64,000 nt of DNA, from assembly GCF_001673635.1 (NCBI RefSeq), contig NZ_LZMH01000031.1:62001-126000 (forward strand), read 5' to 3'. The stretch's first letter is position 1. Each line of letters opens with the position of its first letter. A program made the position numbers and the translations under genes. This DNA comes from Mycobacterium asiaticum (lineage in GTDB: Bacteria; Actinomycetota; Actinomycetes; Mycobacteriales; Mycobacteriaceae). Shown piece after piece: positions 37,609 to 47,399 of this stretch. The notes under the pieces are model-generated. The model was not told the DNA's origin, did no database searches, and saw only the letters and a program-made list of their open reading frames with translations.

Positions 37609-38294
37609 GACCGTGGCGGCTGCAGACGGTAGCCGATACCCCGCACGGTGTGCAGGATGCGCGGCCCGTGCGCTTCGAGCTTGCGCCGCAACCCGCTGAC
37701 GTGCACCTGCACCAGGTTCGGGTCGTACGCGTCGTAACCCCACACCGCGCGCAGGATCTGGCTGGCGCTGACGATCCGGCCCCGTTGTTCCACCAGGTAT
37801 TGCAGCAACTTCAGTTCGGTGGCGGTCAGGTCGAGCCGATGGCCACCGCGCGCCGCCGCGCCCGCCTCCACGTCCAGGATCACATCACCGATCTGCACCA
37901 CGGTGGGCAGCCGCCCTCGGCGCCGCAGCACCGCGCCCACCCGCGACACCAATTCGGCAAGCTCGAAGGGCTTGACCACATAGTCGTCGGCTCCGCTGTC
38001 CAGGCCGCGCAGCCGGTCCGGTAACCCGTCGCGGGCGGTGATCAACACGATCCCGATCTCCCCCCACTCGCGGATCACGTCGATGAGCTCGAATCCGTCG
38101 CGGCCGGGCAGCATCACGTCGAGCACCACCAGATCGGGGCGCACGCCGTCCAGTGTCTCTTCCAATCCGTCTCCGTCACAACGGGTATCGGTGTGATAAC
38201 CCGCGTCGGCCAGCGCTTCGCTGACCATTTCGCGGATGGTTTCGGAATCCTCGACCACCAGCACCCGCGGCGTGCCGACGCTGAATTCGGTCAT
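37605..38294 (-). CDS. OmpR-type DNA-binding response regulator
   Basis: The 229-residue protein has a receiver domain with the phosphorylation-site Asp in LVVLDVMLPGRDG, the conserved Thr in LITARD and the Lys in YVVKPF. A winged-helix domain of OmpR type follows (LDLTATELKLLQYLVEQRGRI, WGYDAYDPNLVQVHVSGLRRKL, TVRGIGYRL). It forms a two-gene operon with the histidine kinase, which starts within its stop codon. Its own start lies 35 bases from the divergent proline-rich gene, with a perfect inverted repeat between them that could be its operator. No specific M. tuberculosis orthologue is assigned. Confidence 0.94.
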   Translation of the reverse strand: MTEFSVGTPRVLVVEDSETIREMVSEALADAGYHTDTRCDGDGLEETLDGVRPDLVVLDVMLPGRDGFELIDVIREWGEIGIVLITARDGLPDRLRGLDSGADDYVVKPFELAELVSRVGAVLRRRGRLPTVVQIGDVILDVEAGAAARGGHRLDLTATELKLLQYLVEQRGRIVSASQILRAVWGYDAYDPNLVQVHVSGLRRKLEAHGPRILHTVRGIGYRLQPPRS

Positions 38295-38301
38295 ACCTCG
38301 C

Positions 38302-38323
38302 GAGCGTAACTGGCGTTACGCTC
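38302..38323. promoter_or_regulatory. Perfect inverted repeat between the response regulator and the proline-rich gene
   Basis: GAGCGTAAC-TGGC-GTTACGCTC has nine-base perfect arms around four bases. It ends five bases before the GTG of the rightward proline-rich gene and starts eight bases from the ATG of the leftward regulator gene. It could be a shared operator, or a hairpin in the 5' leader of either transcript. Confidence 0.6.
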
Positions 38324-38328
38324 ACCGC

Positions 38329-38637
38329 GTGACCTCCACCAACACGCCGCCGGCTGCCCCACCGCCACCCGCCCGGCGGCATTCCACCGGCGTGGTGGTC
38401 GGCGCCGGGCTGGCGGGTCTGGCGCTCGGGGCGGCGGCCGCCTTTGCGGTGACCGGTCTGGTGTTCACCGTTCGCGTGCAGCTGCCCCCGCCGCCGTATC
38501 CGCAGTTTTCTTCGACGCCGAGTTACCCGCCTCCACCCCCGCCGGTGTCCAGCGTCGCGCCGGCACCCAGCGTCGGGCCGTCGTCGGCGCCCAGCCTGAT
38601 CCCGGTGCCGCCGCCGCTGCCACCCGGCCCGCGCTGA
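38329..38637 (+). CDS. Small one-TM protein with a proline-rich extracytoplasmic tail (copy 1)
   Basis: From the GTG at 38329 the product is 102 residues. It has a short cytoplasmic part (TSTNTPPAAPPPPARRHST), one membrane helix (VVVGAGLAGLALGAAAAFAV...) and an extracytoplasmic tail that is mostly Pro and Ser. It matches no family I know. The RRHST-VV-GAGL core is shared with the next gene, so the two are tandem paralogues. Its position opposite the two-component genes, with a shared inverted repeat, suggests that it is a target or accessory of that system. It could be a sensor partner, scaffold or wall protein. Confidence 0.7.
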   Translation: MTSTNTPPAAPPPPARRHSTGVVVGAGLAGLALGAAAAFAVTGLVFTVRVQLPPPPYPQFSSTPSYPPPPPPVSSVAPAPSVGPSSAPSLIPVPPPLPPGPR

Positions 38638-38640
38638 ATT

Positions 38641-38661
38641 CTTCAGCTTCACTTCAAGTTC
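38641..38661 (+). promoter_or_regulatory. Direct repeats upstream of the second proline-rich gene
   Basis: CTTCAGC at 38641 and CTTCAAG at 38652 are spaced 11 bases apart, one helical turn, with a further TTCA between them. This is the geometry favoured by OmpR-family regulators, so it may be a binding site for the regulator encoded at 37605-38294. The site lies 50-70 bases before the ATG at 38711. Confidence 0.4.
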
Positions 38662-38710
38662 GGCTCCTACCGTCGCGGTTGCCAACAATCCGACGAACGT
38701 GAGGAGTCGC

Positions 38711-39172
38711 ATGACTTCCGAGGAATCCGCGGTCGCTCCCGAACCGCCGGCCGCCGTGCCCGCCCCCGCGGCTGCCCCGGTGGTGACGGAGAAACGCCGC
38801 CACTCCACCCGCGTGGTGTTCGGCGCCGGGCTGCTGGGCGGCCTGTTGGGCGCCGTCTTCACCGCGGGCGCCGCTGCCCTGGTCATGGCCTTCGGCTTCG
38901 GGCCTCCGCCGCCGCCCCCGGGGTTCGGGCCACCTGGGCCGGCACACTTCGGGGCCCCGCCGCCGGGTCCGGGCGGGCCGATGGCCGGGCCTAAGGGGCC
39001 GTGGGGAATGGGTCCGGGACCCGGCGGGATGCGTCCGCCGTTCCCGGGCGGACCGCCGCCGATGGGCCCTGGCGGCCCTGGTGGGCCTGGTGGTCAGCAG
39101 CCGCCCGGGCCCGGCCAGCCGCCGGCATCGCCGTCGACGGGGCCTAGCGCGTCGCCCGCTCCCCCGCGGTAG
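38711..39172 (+). CDS. One-TM protein with a Pro/Gly-rich extracytoplasmic tail (copy 2)
   Basis: The ATG at 38711 is preceded by GAGGAG and gives 153 residues. A cytoplasmic segment ending EKRRHSTRVV leads into a membrane helix (FGAGLLGGLLGAVFTAGAAA). About 90 residues follow with roughly three-quarters Pro, Gly and Ala (GFGPPPPPPGFGPPGP and similar). The paralogy with the gene at 38329 is clear from RRHST-VV-GAGL. The low-complexity tail resembles the kinase's proline-rich loop in composition, which suggests a shared binding partner. An earlier in-frame GTG at 38699 is possible. No enzyme motif is present. Confidence 0.75.
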   Translation: MTSEESAVAPEPPAAVPAPAAAPVVTEKRRHSTRVVFGAGLLGGLLGAVFTAGAAALVMAFGFGPPPPPPGFGPPGPAHFGAPPPGPGGPMAGPKGPWGMGPGPGGMRPPFPGGPPPMGPGGPGGPGGQQPPGPGQPPASPSTGPSASPAPPR

Positions 39173-39189
39173 CTCATTGGCCGCCGAGG

Positions 39190-39756
39190 GTGCGCGGAAT
39201 GCCACGCCCACCGGCGTGTCGGCGGGCATCTGCGCACCCTCGTGCAACGAACCAAGCTCGTGGCACCCTCGAAGAAACGGAAGGGATCACGAGCACGGGT
39301 ACACCAAGCCTTCTGGCACGGGCAGGCGCACGCCTGCTGCGAGCTCGCTGGCTCGTGCGCGCCCCGATCTGGATCTACAAAGCGCGCGCCGGGGCGCTGT
39401 TCGGCTCCCGCATGCTGATGCTCGAACACGTCGGCCGCAAATCGGGCCTGCCCCGTTTCGTGGTGCTAGAGGTGGTCGGCCACCCGAGGCCTGACACCTA
39501 CATCGTTCCCTCGGGCTTCGGGGCAAAGGCGCAGTGGTTCCGCAACATTCAGGCCAACCCGCGAGTGCGCGTTTTCGTCCGTAGCCGCGTGCCCGCGGCG
39601 GCCACCGCCCGCGTGCTCAGCGAAGAAGAAGCCGACGCCATCCTGGCCGAGTACCAACGCCGCCACCCACGCGCCTGGCAGCAGTTCCAGCACGTTCTCG
39701 AGCAAACCCTCGGCGACCGGCCGCTGCCGATGGTCGAGCTACGAATGGCGGGTTGA
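39190..39756 (+). CDS. Deazaflavin (F420)-dependent nitroreductase-family protein
   Basis: The core LMLEHVGRKSGLPRFVVLEVVG, then YIVPSGFGAKAQWFRNIQANPRVRVFVRSR, is diagnostic of the mycobacterial F420-dependent nitroreductase/oxidoreductase family (Ddn-like, split beta-barrel). These proteins reduce quinones, nitro compounds or other acceptors with reduced F420. The 5' end is unclear. The open frame runs from GTG 39190 or ATG 39199, but homologues usually start only just before the stretch LVRAPIWIYKARAG, and no canonical start codon with a good ribosome binding site is obvious there. The 3' end overlaps the convergent DoxX-like gene by 18 bases. Confidence 0.82.
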   Translation: MRGMPRPPACRRASAHPRATNQARGTLEETEGITSTGTPSLLARAGARLLRARWLVRAPIWIYKARAGALFGSRMLMLEHVGRKSGLPRFVVLEVVGHPRPDTYIVPSGFGAKAQWFRNIQANPRVRVFVRSRVPAAATARVLSEEEADAILAEYQRRHPRAWQQFQHVLEQTLGDRPLPMVELRMAG

Positions 39757-40104
39757 TTCCGGTCCCTTGACCGTCATCGCGGCGAACAGCGCCAGGAACA
39801 ACGCCGCCGGGAGCGCGTTGGCGACCTTGTCCCGCACTCGGACGTGCGCACCGAGCGCCAGCACGAAGTACAGCGTGAGCAGTGCGGTGGTCAGTCTGGC
39901 CAGGGCCGGATAGCGGGTCACGGAAGCGAGTCCGACGGCCGAGGCGGCTTTCACCACCGGCAGCACCGGGCGAACACTCTCGGGCAATCCGACGGTGTCC
40001 AGCGCGGTCGTGATCGGCGCCAGCGGAATCGCACACGCAACCGCATCGCCGGCCTGCAGCGCCGCCAGCGCCGCGTAGGTCTTGGGTGACGTCAAAGTGC
40101 TCAT
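39739..40104 (-). CDS. DoxX-like small membrane protein
   Basis: The 121-residue protein has three to four hydrophobic segments with small polar turns. It includes LPESVRPVLPVVKAASAVGLAS and LARLTTALLTLYFVLALGAHVRVRD, a pattern typical of DoxX/DUF4267-like proteins with a conserved KxxxAxGL-type helix and a His in the third helix. Function is not established; relatives are linked to redox or detoxification membrane complexes. It converges with the nitroreductase-like gene and follows the SPFH gene by 9 bases on the same strand, so it may be transcribed with it. Confidence 0.65.
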   Translation of the reverse strand: MSTLTSPKTYAALAALQAGDAVACAIPLAPITTALDTVGLPESVRPVLPVVKAASAVGLASVTRYPALARLTTALLTLYFVLALGAHVRVRDKVANALPAALFLALFAAMTVKGPESTRHS

Positions 40105-40113
40105 CGCGCAATC

Positions 40114-41256
40114 CTATTGACGCAACTCGGGCGGGTTGCCCAACGGGCGTTCGGCCGGATTCACCGGCAACACCTCGGTCCTGGACGCCTGCGCGATAGC
40201 CGCGTCGCCGTCGCTGCGGAACCAGTCCGCGACCTCGGGATCGTCGTCGTCGGCCGAGTGCCGCGGTGCGTCATCGACCGGAGACGGCTCGAACCGGAAC
40301 ACGCCGTCCTCGCCCGGTTTGCCGAGCAACCGGGTGAACCCCTGCAGGGCGGCGTTGAAGTCGCTGGGCACCACCCACACCTTGTTGGCGTCACCGCGGG
40401 CCATCTCCGGCAGCGTCTGAAGATACTGGTAGGCCAGCATCTCCGGCGTCGGTCGGCCGGCCTTGATCGCGGCGAACGTCTTCTCGATGGCCTTGGCCTG
40501 CCCCTGTGCCTGCAGGTAAGCGGCGGCCCGCTCACCCTGGGCGCGCAGCACCCGGGACTGCCGGTCGGCTTCAGCGGTCAGGATCGCCGCCTGCTTGGCG
40601 CCCTCGGCGGCCAGAATCTGAGACGCCTTCTGACCCTCGGCCTGCATGATTGCCGCCTGCCGGGTGCCCTCGGCGGTCAGAATCATCGCGCGCTTCTCCC
40701 GGTCGGCCTTCATCTGCTTTTCCATCGAGGCCTGAATCGAAGGCGGCGGGTCGATGCTGCGCAACTCCACCCGGGCGACCCGAAGGCCCCAGCGACCGGT
40801 CGCCTCGTCCAGCACCCCGCGCAATTGCGCGTTGATCTGGTCACGAGAGGTCAGCGTCTGTTCGAGGGTCATGCCGCCGACGACGTTGCGCAGCGTGGTG
40901 GTGGTGAGCTGCTCGACACCGACGATGTAGTTGCTGATCTCATATACCGCCGCCTGCGGGACGGTGACCTGGAAGTAGACGACGGTGTCGATGTTCAGCG
41001 TGAGGTTGTCCTCGGTGATGACGGGCTGCGGCGGGAACGACACCACTCGCTCGCGCAGGTCCACCCGGGCGCGGACGCGGTCGATGAACGGCACCAGCAG
41101 CGTGAGTTGGCCACTGACCGTTCGGCTGTAGCGACCCAACCGCTCGATCACCGCGGCCTCGGCCTGCGGTATCAGCGCGACCGACTTGGCCACCACGACA
41201 ATCGCAAAGATGACCAGGACGGCAAGCAACACCAAACCTGCAACTACACCTTCCAC
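40114..41256 (-). CDS. SPFH/Band 7 (stomatin-like) membrane protein (Rv1488 orthologue)
   Basis: The 380-residue protein has an N-terminal membrane helix (VVAGLVLLAVLVIFAIVVVAKS) and then the SPFH domain with IPQAEAAVIERLGRYSR and VVYFQVTVPQAAVYEISNY. A long Ala/Glu/Gln coiled coil follows (about 195-265, repeats of AEGxKQAAILxAE). The C-terminal tail is acidic and disordered. Stomatin-like proteins organise membrane microdomains and often act with NfeD-type proteins. The nfeD gene lies 21 bases upstream on the same strand, which forms the classic pair seen as Rv1488-Rv1487. Confidence 0.93.
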   Translation of the reverse strand: MEGVVAGLVLLAVLVIFAIVVVAKSVALIPQAEAAVIERLGRYSRTVSGQLTLLVPFIDRVRARVDLRERVVSFPPQPVITEDNLTLNIDTVVYFQVTVPQAAVYEISNYIVGVEQLTTTTLRNVVGGMTLEQTLTSRDQINAQLRGVLDEATGRWGLRVARVELRSIDPPPSIQASMEKQMKADREKRAMILTAEGTRQAAIMQAEGQKASQILAAEGAKQAAILTAEADRQSRVLRAQGERAAAYLQAQGQAKAIEKTFAAIKAGRPTPEMLAYQYLQTLPEMARGDANKVWVVPSDFNAALQGFTRLLGKPGEDGVFRFEPSPVDDAPRHSADDDDPEVADWFRSDGDAAIAQASRTEVLPVNPAERPLGNPPELRQ

Positions 41257-41277
41257 CGGAGCCCCTTTCTCGAGCGC

Positions 41278-41712
41278 CTAGATGTCCTTGAAGACCACCG
41301 CCGTGGCACCGTCGATGTGCACCACGGTCACCGATTCGCCGGGTTCGAACACGTCGCCCGCATTGAGCGGGCGGGCCGTCCACACCTGGCCGTCCAGCTT
41401 CACTTGGCCCGCATCGTGGGCAACCCTGTCCAGCACCAGGGCGCTCTTGCCCTCGAGCGCCTGAACGCCCATCTTCACGGCTTTACCGGAGCCCAGCCGC
41501 CGCCGCAACGCCGGTCGCACCAGCGCCAGCAGCAGCACCGAAACGATCAAGAAGACCAGTCCGTCGGCCCACAGCGGCCAATCCGTCAGCCAACTGCTGC
41601 CCGAAGCGGCCAGCGCGCCGCCGCCGAGCATCAGCAGGAACAGATCGCCGGTAAGGGCCTCCGCGCCGACGAGCAGCAAAGCTGCGATCAGCCAGACCAG
41701 CGCCACGGACAT
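41278..41712 (-). CDS. NfeD-like membrane protein (Rv1487 orthologue)
   Basis: The 144-residue protein has three membrane helices in the first 75 residues. A soluble OB-fold follows ([31 protein letters not shown], then [16 protein letters not shown]), the hallmark of NfeD C-terminal domains. NfeD proteins partner with stomatin-like SPFH proteins, and the Rv1488-like gene is directly downstream. Start at ATG 41712 gives the same length as Rv1487; an open frame continues upstream to 42177 but overlaps the divergent gene and is not coding. Confidence 0.93.
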   Translation of the reverse strand: MSVALVWLIAALLLVGAEALTGDLFLLMLGGGALAASGSSWLTDWPLWADGLVFLIVSVLLLALVRPALRRRLGSGKAVKMGVQALEGKSALVLDRVAHDAGQVKLDGQVWTARPLNAGDVFEPGESVTVVHIDGATAVVFKDI

Positions 41713-41770
41713 GCGCACAGAATACTGCGTGAACCACGCTAATAGCGGCGAACTATTACACTGCGAGATC

Positions 41771-42685
41771 ATGTGGTGCCCGAGTGTTTCGTTGTCGATG
41801 TGGGCCAATGCCTGGCTCGCGGGCAAGGCTGCCCCCGACGACGTTTTGGACGCGTTATCCCTATGGGCACCAAGGCAATCGGTGGCCGCGTATGATGCCG
41901 TCGCCGCCGGGCATACGGGCCTGCCGTGGCCGGACGTCAACGACGCCGGCACGGTGTGTCTGCTGCAGACGTTGCGCGCGGCGGTGGGCCGCAAGTCGCC
42001 GGCAGCGCCCGGCCGCCTGCGGGGAACCATCAACGTGGTGCTGCCGGTGCCCGGCGACGTTCGTGGGTTGTCCGCAGGCACCCAGTTCGAGCGTGACGCG
42101 CTGGCGGCTGGCGAAGCGGTGATCGTCAGCAACCCCGACGAACCGGGCGCGGCGATCGGCCTTGTCCCCGAGTTCACCTACAGCGACTTCGACGACATCG
42201 ACGACGAGTCCGTCGTGCCCGAATTGTGCGCTCTGACGTGGATGGTGTACTCGCTGCCGGCGGCCCCGGTGTTCGACCACCACGAGCTCGGTGACGCCGA
42301 GTACGCGCTGCGGTCAGCGGTACGTTCGGCGGCCGACGCGCTGAGCACCATGGGCCTGGGTTCGGCCAACAGCGACATCGAAGACCCGCGCGGCATGGTG
42401 GAGCAGCTGCTGGAATCGTCTCGCCAGCACCGGGTTCCCGACCATGCGCCGACGCGCGCGCTGCGCGTGCTGGAAAACGCGGCGCACGTCGATGCGATCA
42501 TCGCGGTCAGCGCCGGGTCGAGTCGCCTGCCCGACCGGATGGGCGCCGGCCCGGAATTGCCGGGTACACAGTCGTCCTCGGAAGGGCAGATCGCCACCAA
42601 CGCCCTGCGGCCGTTGACGGCTGTGGTGCGTTCTGCGCGGATGGCGGCGGTCACCGCGATCCTGCACTCGGCCTGGACGGACTAG
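41771..42685 (+). CDS. Conserved mycobacterial protein of unknown function (Rv1486c orthologue)
   Basis: The ATG at 41771 ([18 protein letters not shown]) gives 304 residues, close to Rv1486c. The protein is acidic and soluble with no recognised catalytic motif. It has a conserved central stretch ([41 protein letters not shown]) and a helical C-terminal half. It is divergent from the nfeD gene with 58 bases between starts, and its stop overlaps that of hemZ by a few bases. No function is proposed. Confidence 0.88.
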   Translation: MWCPSVSLSMWANAWLAGKAAPDDVLDALSLWAPRQSVAAYDAVAAGHTGLPWPDVNDAGTVCLLQTLRAAVGRKSPAAPGRLRGTINVVLPVPGDVRGLSAGTQFERDALAAGEAVIVSNPDEPGAAIGLVPEFTYSDFDDIDDESVVPELCALTWMVYSLPAAPVFDHHELGDAEYALRSAVRSAADALSTMGLGSANSDIEDPRGMVEQLLESSRQHRVPDHAPTRALRVLENAAHVDAIIAVSAGSSRLPDRMGAGPELPGTQSSSEGQIATNALRPLTAVVRSARMAAVTAILHSAWTD

Positions 42686-43683
42686 CCCGCAGCGCAATGC
42701 GGCGGCCCGCACCGCTCGCCGTTGGCGCTGGCCAGACAACCCGACACCGGATCCGCGGCACTGACCCGTGCGGGCGCGCGACCGTCCCGCAGTTCACCGA
42801 TCAAATCCACGGCCAGCCGCGCGAATCGGCGGTCGGCGTTGGGTGTCGTGACGCGGGCGAACGCGACGCCCAGCGTCTCGGCTTGCTGCCGCAGCTCAGT
42901 ATCCAGGTCCCAAACCACTTCGATGTGATCCGCGACAAACCCGATGGGACAAACGATTACGGCCTTGGTGCCGTCTCGAGCCAGCGACGCGAGGTGGTCC
43001 CCGACGTCGGGTTCGAGCCAGGGCACTTGCGGTGGCCCCGAACGGGACTGCCACACCAGGTCGTAGTCATCGTAGCCGGCGGCTGACGCGACAAACCTTG
43101 CGGCGTAGGCGACTTGGCGGCTGTAGAGATTCGGGCCGCAGCGCTGGTCGGCGGCGATCGGGACGGAATGCGCGGTGAACACCAGCCGGGCACCCGCGGG
43201 CACGGTTGCGGCGGCCGCGGCCACCGCCTCGGTGAACATCTCGACGAACAGCGGGTGGTCAAAGTAGGTCCGCAGCTTGATGAGTTCCGGCGCATCCGGG
43301 CCGGCTGCTTCGCGGGCCCGCGCGATGTCCTCGACGTACTGCGTGCAACTGGAATAGCCACTCCACGCCGAGGTGGTGAATACCGCCGCCCGCCGAACAC
43401 CGTTGTCGCGCATGGCCACAACGGTGTCTTCGACGTACGGCTCCCAGTTGCGGTTGCCGAAGTACACCGGTAGGTCCTGCTCGGCCTGCAACTCGCCGAT
43501 CAGGGCCCGGTTGATGCCGTTGATCGGGGACACACCACCGAAATGAAGGTAGTGTTCGGCGACGTCATCCAGCCGCTCGGGCGGCACATTCCTGCCCCGG
43601 GTGACGTTTTCCAGGAACGGCCGCACCTGCTCGGGTCCTTCCGGCCCGCCGAACGACAGCAGCAGGACGGCGTCAAAGTCCAT
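42682..43683 (-). CDS. hemZ: Ferrochelatase (coproporphyrin III ferrochelatase in actinobacteria)
   Basis: The 333-residue protein starts with [20 protein letters not shown]. The metal-insertion His is in VFTAHSVP, with [12 protein letters not shown] after it, and the second acidic site is in [17 protein letters not shown]. The C-terminus has three Cys ([16 protein letters not shown]) and the Cys of RCGPNL could complete the [2Fe-2S] cluster known for mycobacterial ferrochelatases. It inserts ferrous iron into the porphyrin for heme synthesis. It lies 5 bases downstream of inhA, the same order as Rv1483-Rv1484-Rv1485, so it is probably expressed from the fabG1 promoter. Confidence 0.95.
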   Translation of the reverse strand: MDFDAVLLLSFGGPEGPEQVRPFLENVTRGRNVPPERLDDVAEHYLHFGGVSPINGINRALIGELQAEQDLPVYFGNRNWEPYVEDTVVAMRDNGVRRAAVFTTSAWSGYSSCTQYVEDIARAREAAGPDAPELIKLRTYFDHPLFVEMFTEAVAAAAATVPAGARLVFTAHSVPIAADQRCGPNLYSRQVAYAARFVASAAGYDDYDLVWQSRSGPPQVPWLEPDVGDHLASLARDGTKAVIVCPIGFVADHIEVVWDLDTELRQQAETLGVAFARVTTPNADRRFARLAVDLIGELRDGRAPARVSAADPVSGCLASANGERCGPPHCAAG

Positions 43684-43688
43684 GATGC

Positions 43689-44498
43689 CTATAGCAACTG
43701 GGTGTGGGCGCCGCCGTCGGCGTAAATGATGTCACCCGTTGTGGCCGGCAACCATTCGGACAGCACCGCACACACCGTCTTGGCAACCGGGGTCGGGTCC
43801 TTCATGTCCCAGCCGATCGGAGCGCGCTGGTCCCAGCCGTCCTCAAGCAGCTTCATCTGGGCTCCGGCCTCCTCGCCGAGCGCGCCACCGACAATGGCGC
43901 TCATCGCCAGGGTCCGGATCGGCCCGGCTGCAACGAGATTCGAGCGCACACCAACCTGGCCGGCCTCGCGGGCCACGAACCGGTTGACCGATTCCAGGGC
44001 GCTTTTGGCGACCGTCATCCAGTTGTAGGCCGGCATCGCGCGGGTGGGGTCGAAGTCCATGCCCACGATGGCTCCGCCGCGGTTCATGATCGGCAACAGC
44101 GCCTTGGCCAGCGATGCGTAGGAGTAGGCGGAGATGTGGATGCCCTTGGAGACGTCCTCGTAGGGCGCCTCGAAAAACGGGTTGATGCCCATGCCGGTCT
44201 GCGGCATGAACCCGATCGAGTGCACGACGCCGTCGAGCCGGTTGTCCTCTCCTATCTCGGCCAGCACCCTATCGGCCAGCGTCGACAGGTGCTCCTCGTT
44301 CTGCACATCGAGTTCGAGCAGCGGCGCCTTCTCCGGTAGCCGGTCGGCGATGCGCTGGATCAGCCGCAACCGGTCGAACCCGGTCAGCACCAGTTGAGCG
44401 CCCTGTTCCTGTGCGACCCGGGCGATGTGGAACGCGATCGACGAGTCGGTGATGATCCCGGTGACCAGGATTCGTTTGCCTTCGAGCAGTCCTGCCAT
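43689..44498 (-). CDS. inhA: NADH-dependent enoyl-ACP reductase InhA
   Basis: The 269-residue FAS-II reductase matches M. tuberculosis InhA nearly residue for residue. Visible are [20 protein letters not shown] (NADH-binding loop with Ile16 and Ile21), VHSIGFMPQ with Ser94, and [10 protein letters not shown] giving Tyr158 and Lys165. It reduces 2-trans-enoyl-ACP during mycolic acid elongation and is the target of isoniazid-NAD and ethionamide-NAD adducts. The residues at the known resistance positions Ile16, Ile21 and Ser94 are of the susceptible type. It follows fabG1 by 33 bases and precedes hemZ by 5. Confidence 0.97.
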   Translation of the reverse strand: MAGLLEGKRILVTGIITDSSIAFHIARVAQEQGAQLVLTGFDRLRLIQRIADRLPEKAPLLELDVQNEEHLSTLADRVLAEIGEDNRLDGVVHSIGFMPQTGMGINPFFEAPYEDVSKGIHISAYSYASLAKALLPIMNRGGAIVGMDFDPTRAMPAYNWMTVAKSALESVNRFVAREAGQVGVRSNLVAAGPIRTLAMSAIVGGALGEEAGAQMKLLEDGWDQRAPIGWDMKDPTPVAKTVCAVLSEWLPATTGDIIYADGGAHTQLL

Positions 44499-44531
44499 GT
44501 CTGTCCTAATGTCCTCGTGTCTTGAGTGGAA

Positions 44532-45435
<904 letters not shown>

Positions 45436-46368
45436 ATGACAGCTCCCTTCACGGGCAGTAAAGCCCTGGCTGTGGGCGCGTTGACGCCCTATCAACTGCG
45501 TAGTCGCTTCATGGCCATACACAAGGACGTGTATGTGCCGCGCGATGTCGAACTGACCGCGCACCTTCGAGCGAGGGCGTTGTGGCTGCGGTCGCGCGGG
45601 CGCGGCGTGCTGGCGGGCTACTCGGCGTCCGCCCTGCACGGCGCCAAGTGGATCGGCCCCGACCTCCCGGCGTCGATCATTCATGCCAATAGCCGCCGCG
45701 AGCCGGGCGTTCAGACCTGGGAAGACCGCATCGAGCCCGACGAGATCTGTCTGATCGACGGCATGCGGGTCACCACTGCCGAGCGGACCGCCCTGGACCT
45801 CGCCAGCCGGTTACCGCTCGACACCGCCGTCGCCGCGGTCGACGCCCTGGTGCAGGCTACCGACGTCAAGGTTGCGGACGTCGAGTTGCTGGTCGAGCGG
45901 TATCGGGGCCGACGGGGCATCAAAACCGCGCGAGTCGCCCTCGAACTGGTCGACGGCGGTGCGCAGTCACCGAAGGAGACCTGGTTGCGGCTGCTGTTGA
46001 TCCGCGCGGGCTTCCCACGCCCACGGACACAGATCGCAGTGTGCAACGAATGGGGTTGGGCGGAGGCGTATTTGGACATGGGCTGGGAGGACATCAAGGT
46101 CGCCGCCGAGTATGACGGCGACCACCACCTGACCAATCGTTACCACGTTCGGAAAGACATCCGACGGTACGAAAAGGTGACACACAGCTACGGCTGGATC
46201 GTGGTGCGGGTTTTAGCCGGAGACCATCCCACCGACGTCGTTGATCGGGTTCGGCAGGCCCGACTGGCCCGAGGAGTCCATGACAAGCTCACGAACCAAA
46301 CCACACTGCTAAATCCGCGCCCAAAAATCGCAGCCAGGTTCGGCTCGCGACCCGAGAAAGCTAGGTAG
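45436..46368 (+). CDS. Rv1482c-like protein, AbiEi/DUF559-type predicted nuclease-fold protein
   Basis: The ATG at 45436 gives 310 residues. The first half resembles AbiEi-like/type IV antitoxin-like proteins ([20 protein letters not shown], then [12 protein letters not shown] and [16 protein letters not shown]). The last 100 residues have the DUF559-type Vsr/restriction-fold pattern ([37 protein letters not shown]). Actinobacteria carry many such proteins, of unproven function. It is divergent from fabG1 and overlaps the 3' end of the VWA gene by 8 bases. An open frame reaches upstream through fabG1 in antisense, but that part is a shadow. No adjacent AbiEii-like toxin was found. Confidence 0.85.
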   Translation: MTAPFTGSKALAVGALTPYQLRSRFMAIHKDVYVPRDVELTAHLRARALWLRSRGRGVLAGYSASALHGAKWIGPDLPASIIHANSRREPGVQTWEDRIEPDEICLIDGMRVTTAERTALDLASRLPLDTAVAAVDALVQATDVKVADVELLVERYRGRRGIKTARVALELVDGGAQSPKETWLRLLLIRAGFPRPRTQIAVCNEWGWAEAYLDMGWEDIKVAAEYDGDHHLTNRYHVRKDIRRYEKVTHSYGWIVVRVLAGDHPTDVVDRVRQARLARGVHDKLTNQTTLLNPRPKIAARFGSRPEKAR

Positions 46369-47368
46369 GCAAACGCCGGTTGATCAGCAGCGCCGCCAGG
46401 CCGGCGATCGCCAGCACGAAGGCGCCGAGCCGCAGCCAGCCCACGCTCGCGTCACCCTTGATGGTCTCGTAGCCGATCTGCTGCTGCAGGGAGGCGTAGA
46501 CCGCCTTCAACTCGGCCAGAGTCGCGGCGTTGTAAGCGTTTCCGCCGGAAAGCTGGGCGACCTTCTTCAACGTCTCGTCATCGACGGGCACCGGCTGGCG
46601 CTGGTCGTTGATCTCGACGAAACCGTACGGCGTGCCGAACGAGATCGTGGAGATGGGTACGCCCTGGTCCTTGGCGGTGCGCGCGGCGGTGAAGGCGCCT
46701 TTGGGGTTGTCCGGGTTGGTCGGCATCGTCTCTTTACCGTCGGAGAACAGCACGATGCGCGCGGGCGGTGGCGTGTCGCCGCCGCCGATCACGGCGCCGA
46801 CGGTGGCGATGGCCTGCAGCGCGGTGAAGATGCCCTCACCGGTGGCGGTGCGGTCGGCGAACTGCAACTTGTCCAGGGCGGCCTTGGTGGCTTCTCGGTT
46901 GGTGGTCGGCGACACCAGCACCGTCGCGGTTCCGGCGTAGGCGATCAGGCCGAGGTTGATCCCCGGGGTGAGCTCGTCGGCGAACTGCTTGGCGGCCTCC
47001 TGGGCCGCGACCATCCGATTGGGCTCGACGTCGGTGGCGCGCATCGACTGCGATACGTCGATCACCAGCATCACCACCGCGCGGTTACGCGGGATCCGGA
47101 CGTCGTTCGTCGGCCCAGCCATGGCCACGGTGAACAACACCAGCGAGAGCGCCAACAGAATCGCCGGTATGTGCCGCCAGCGCGAAGGGCGTTTGGGCGC
47201 AACGCTTTCCAGCAACTCCATATTGGCGAAGCGCAACATCCGCCGCTGTCGCGCCAGCTGCAGCACCACATACAGCGCAACCAGCCCGGCGACGACGAAC
47301 AGGAACAGGAAAAACCACGAGTGTTCGAAGCCGGACAGTGTCATCGGCCCCAGTAACGGAAACGTCAT
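46361..47368 (-). CDS. Membrane VWA-domain protein (Rv1481 orthologue)
   Basis: The 335-residue protein has two N-terminal helices (about 17-38 and 61-83), a von Willebrand factor A domain with the metal-ion site DVSQSM and later Thr and Asp residues ([16 protein letters not shown]), and a C-terminal helix ([16 protein letters not shown]). It is the third component of the conserved MoxR-DUF58-VWA set; the MoxR AAA+ ATPase and the DUF58 protein are encoded directly upstream on the same strand. Such sets are thought to act as chaperone/maturation systems for envelope or metalloprotein targets. Confidence 0.93.
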   Translation of the reverse strand: MTFPLLGPMTLSGFEHSWFFLFLFVVAGLVALYVVLQLARQRRMLRFANMELLESVAPKRPSRWRHIPAILLALSLVLFTVAMAGPTNDVRIPRNRAVVMLVIDVSQSMRATDVEPNRMVAAQEAAKQFADELTPGINLGLIAYAGTATVLVSPTTNREATKAALDKLQFADRTATGEGIFTALQAIATVGAVIGGGDTPPPARIVLFSDGKETMPTNPDNPKGAFTAARTAKDQGVPISTISFGTPYGFVEINDQRQPVPVDDETLKKVAQLSGGNAYNAATLAELKAVYASLQQQIGYETIKGDASVGWLRLGAFVLAIAGLAALLINRRLPT

Positions 47369-47399
47369 AACAGACCCGTCTTAAAGGTGAGCAAATCGG

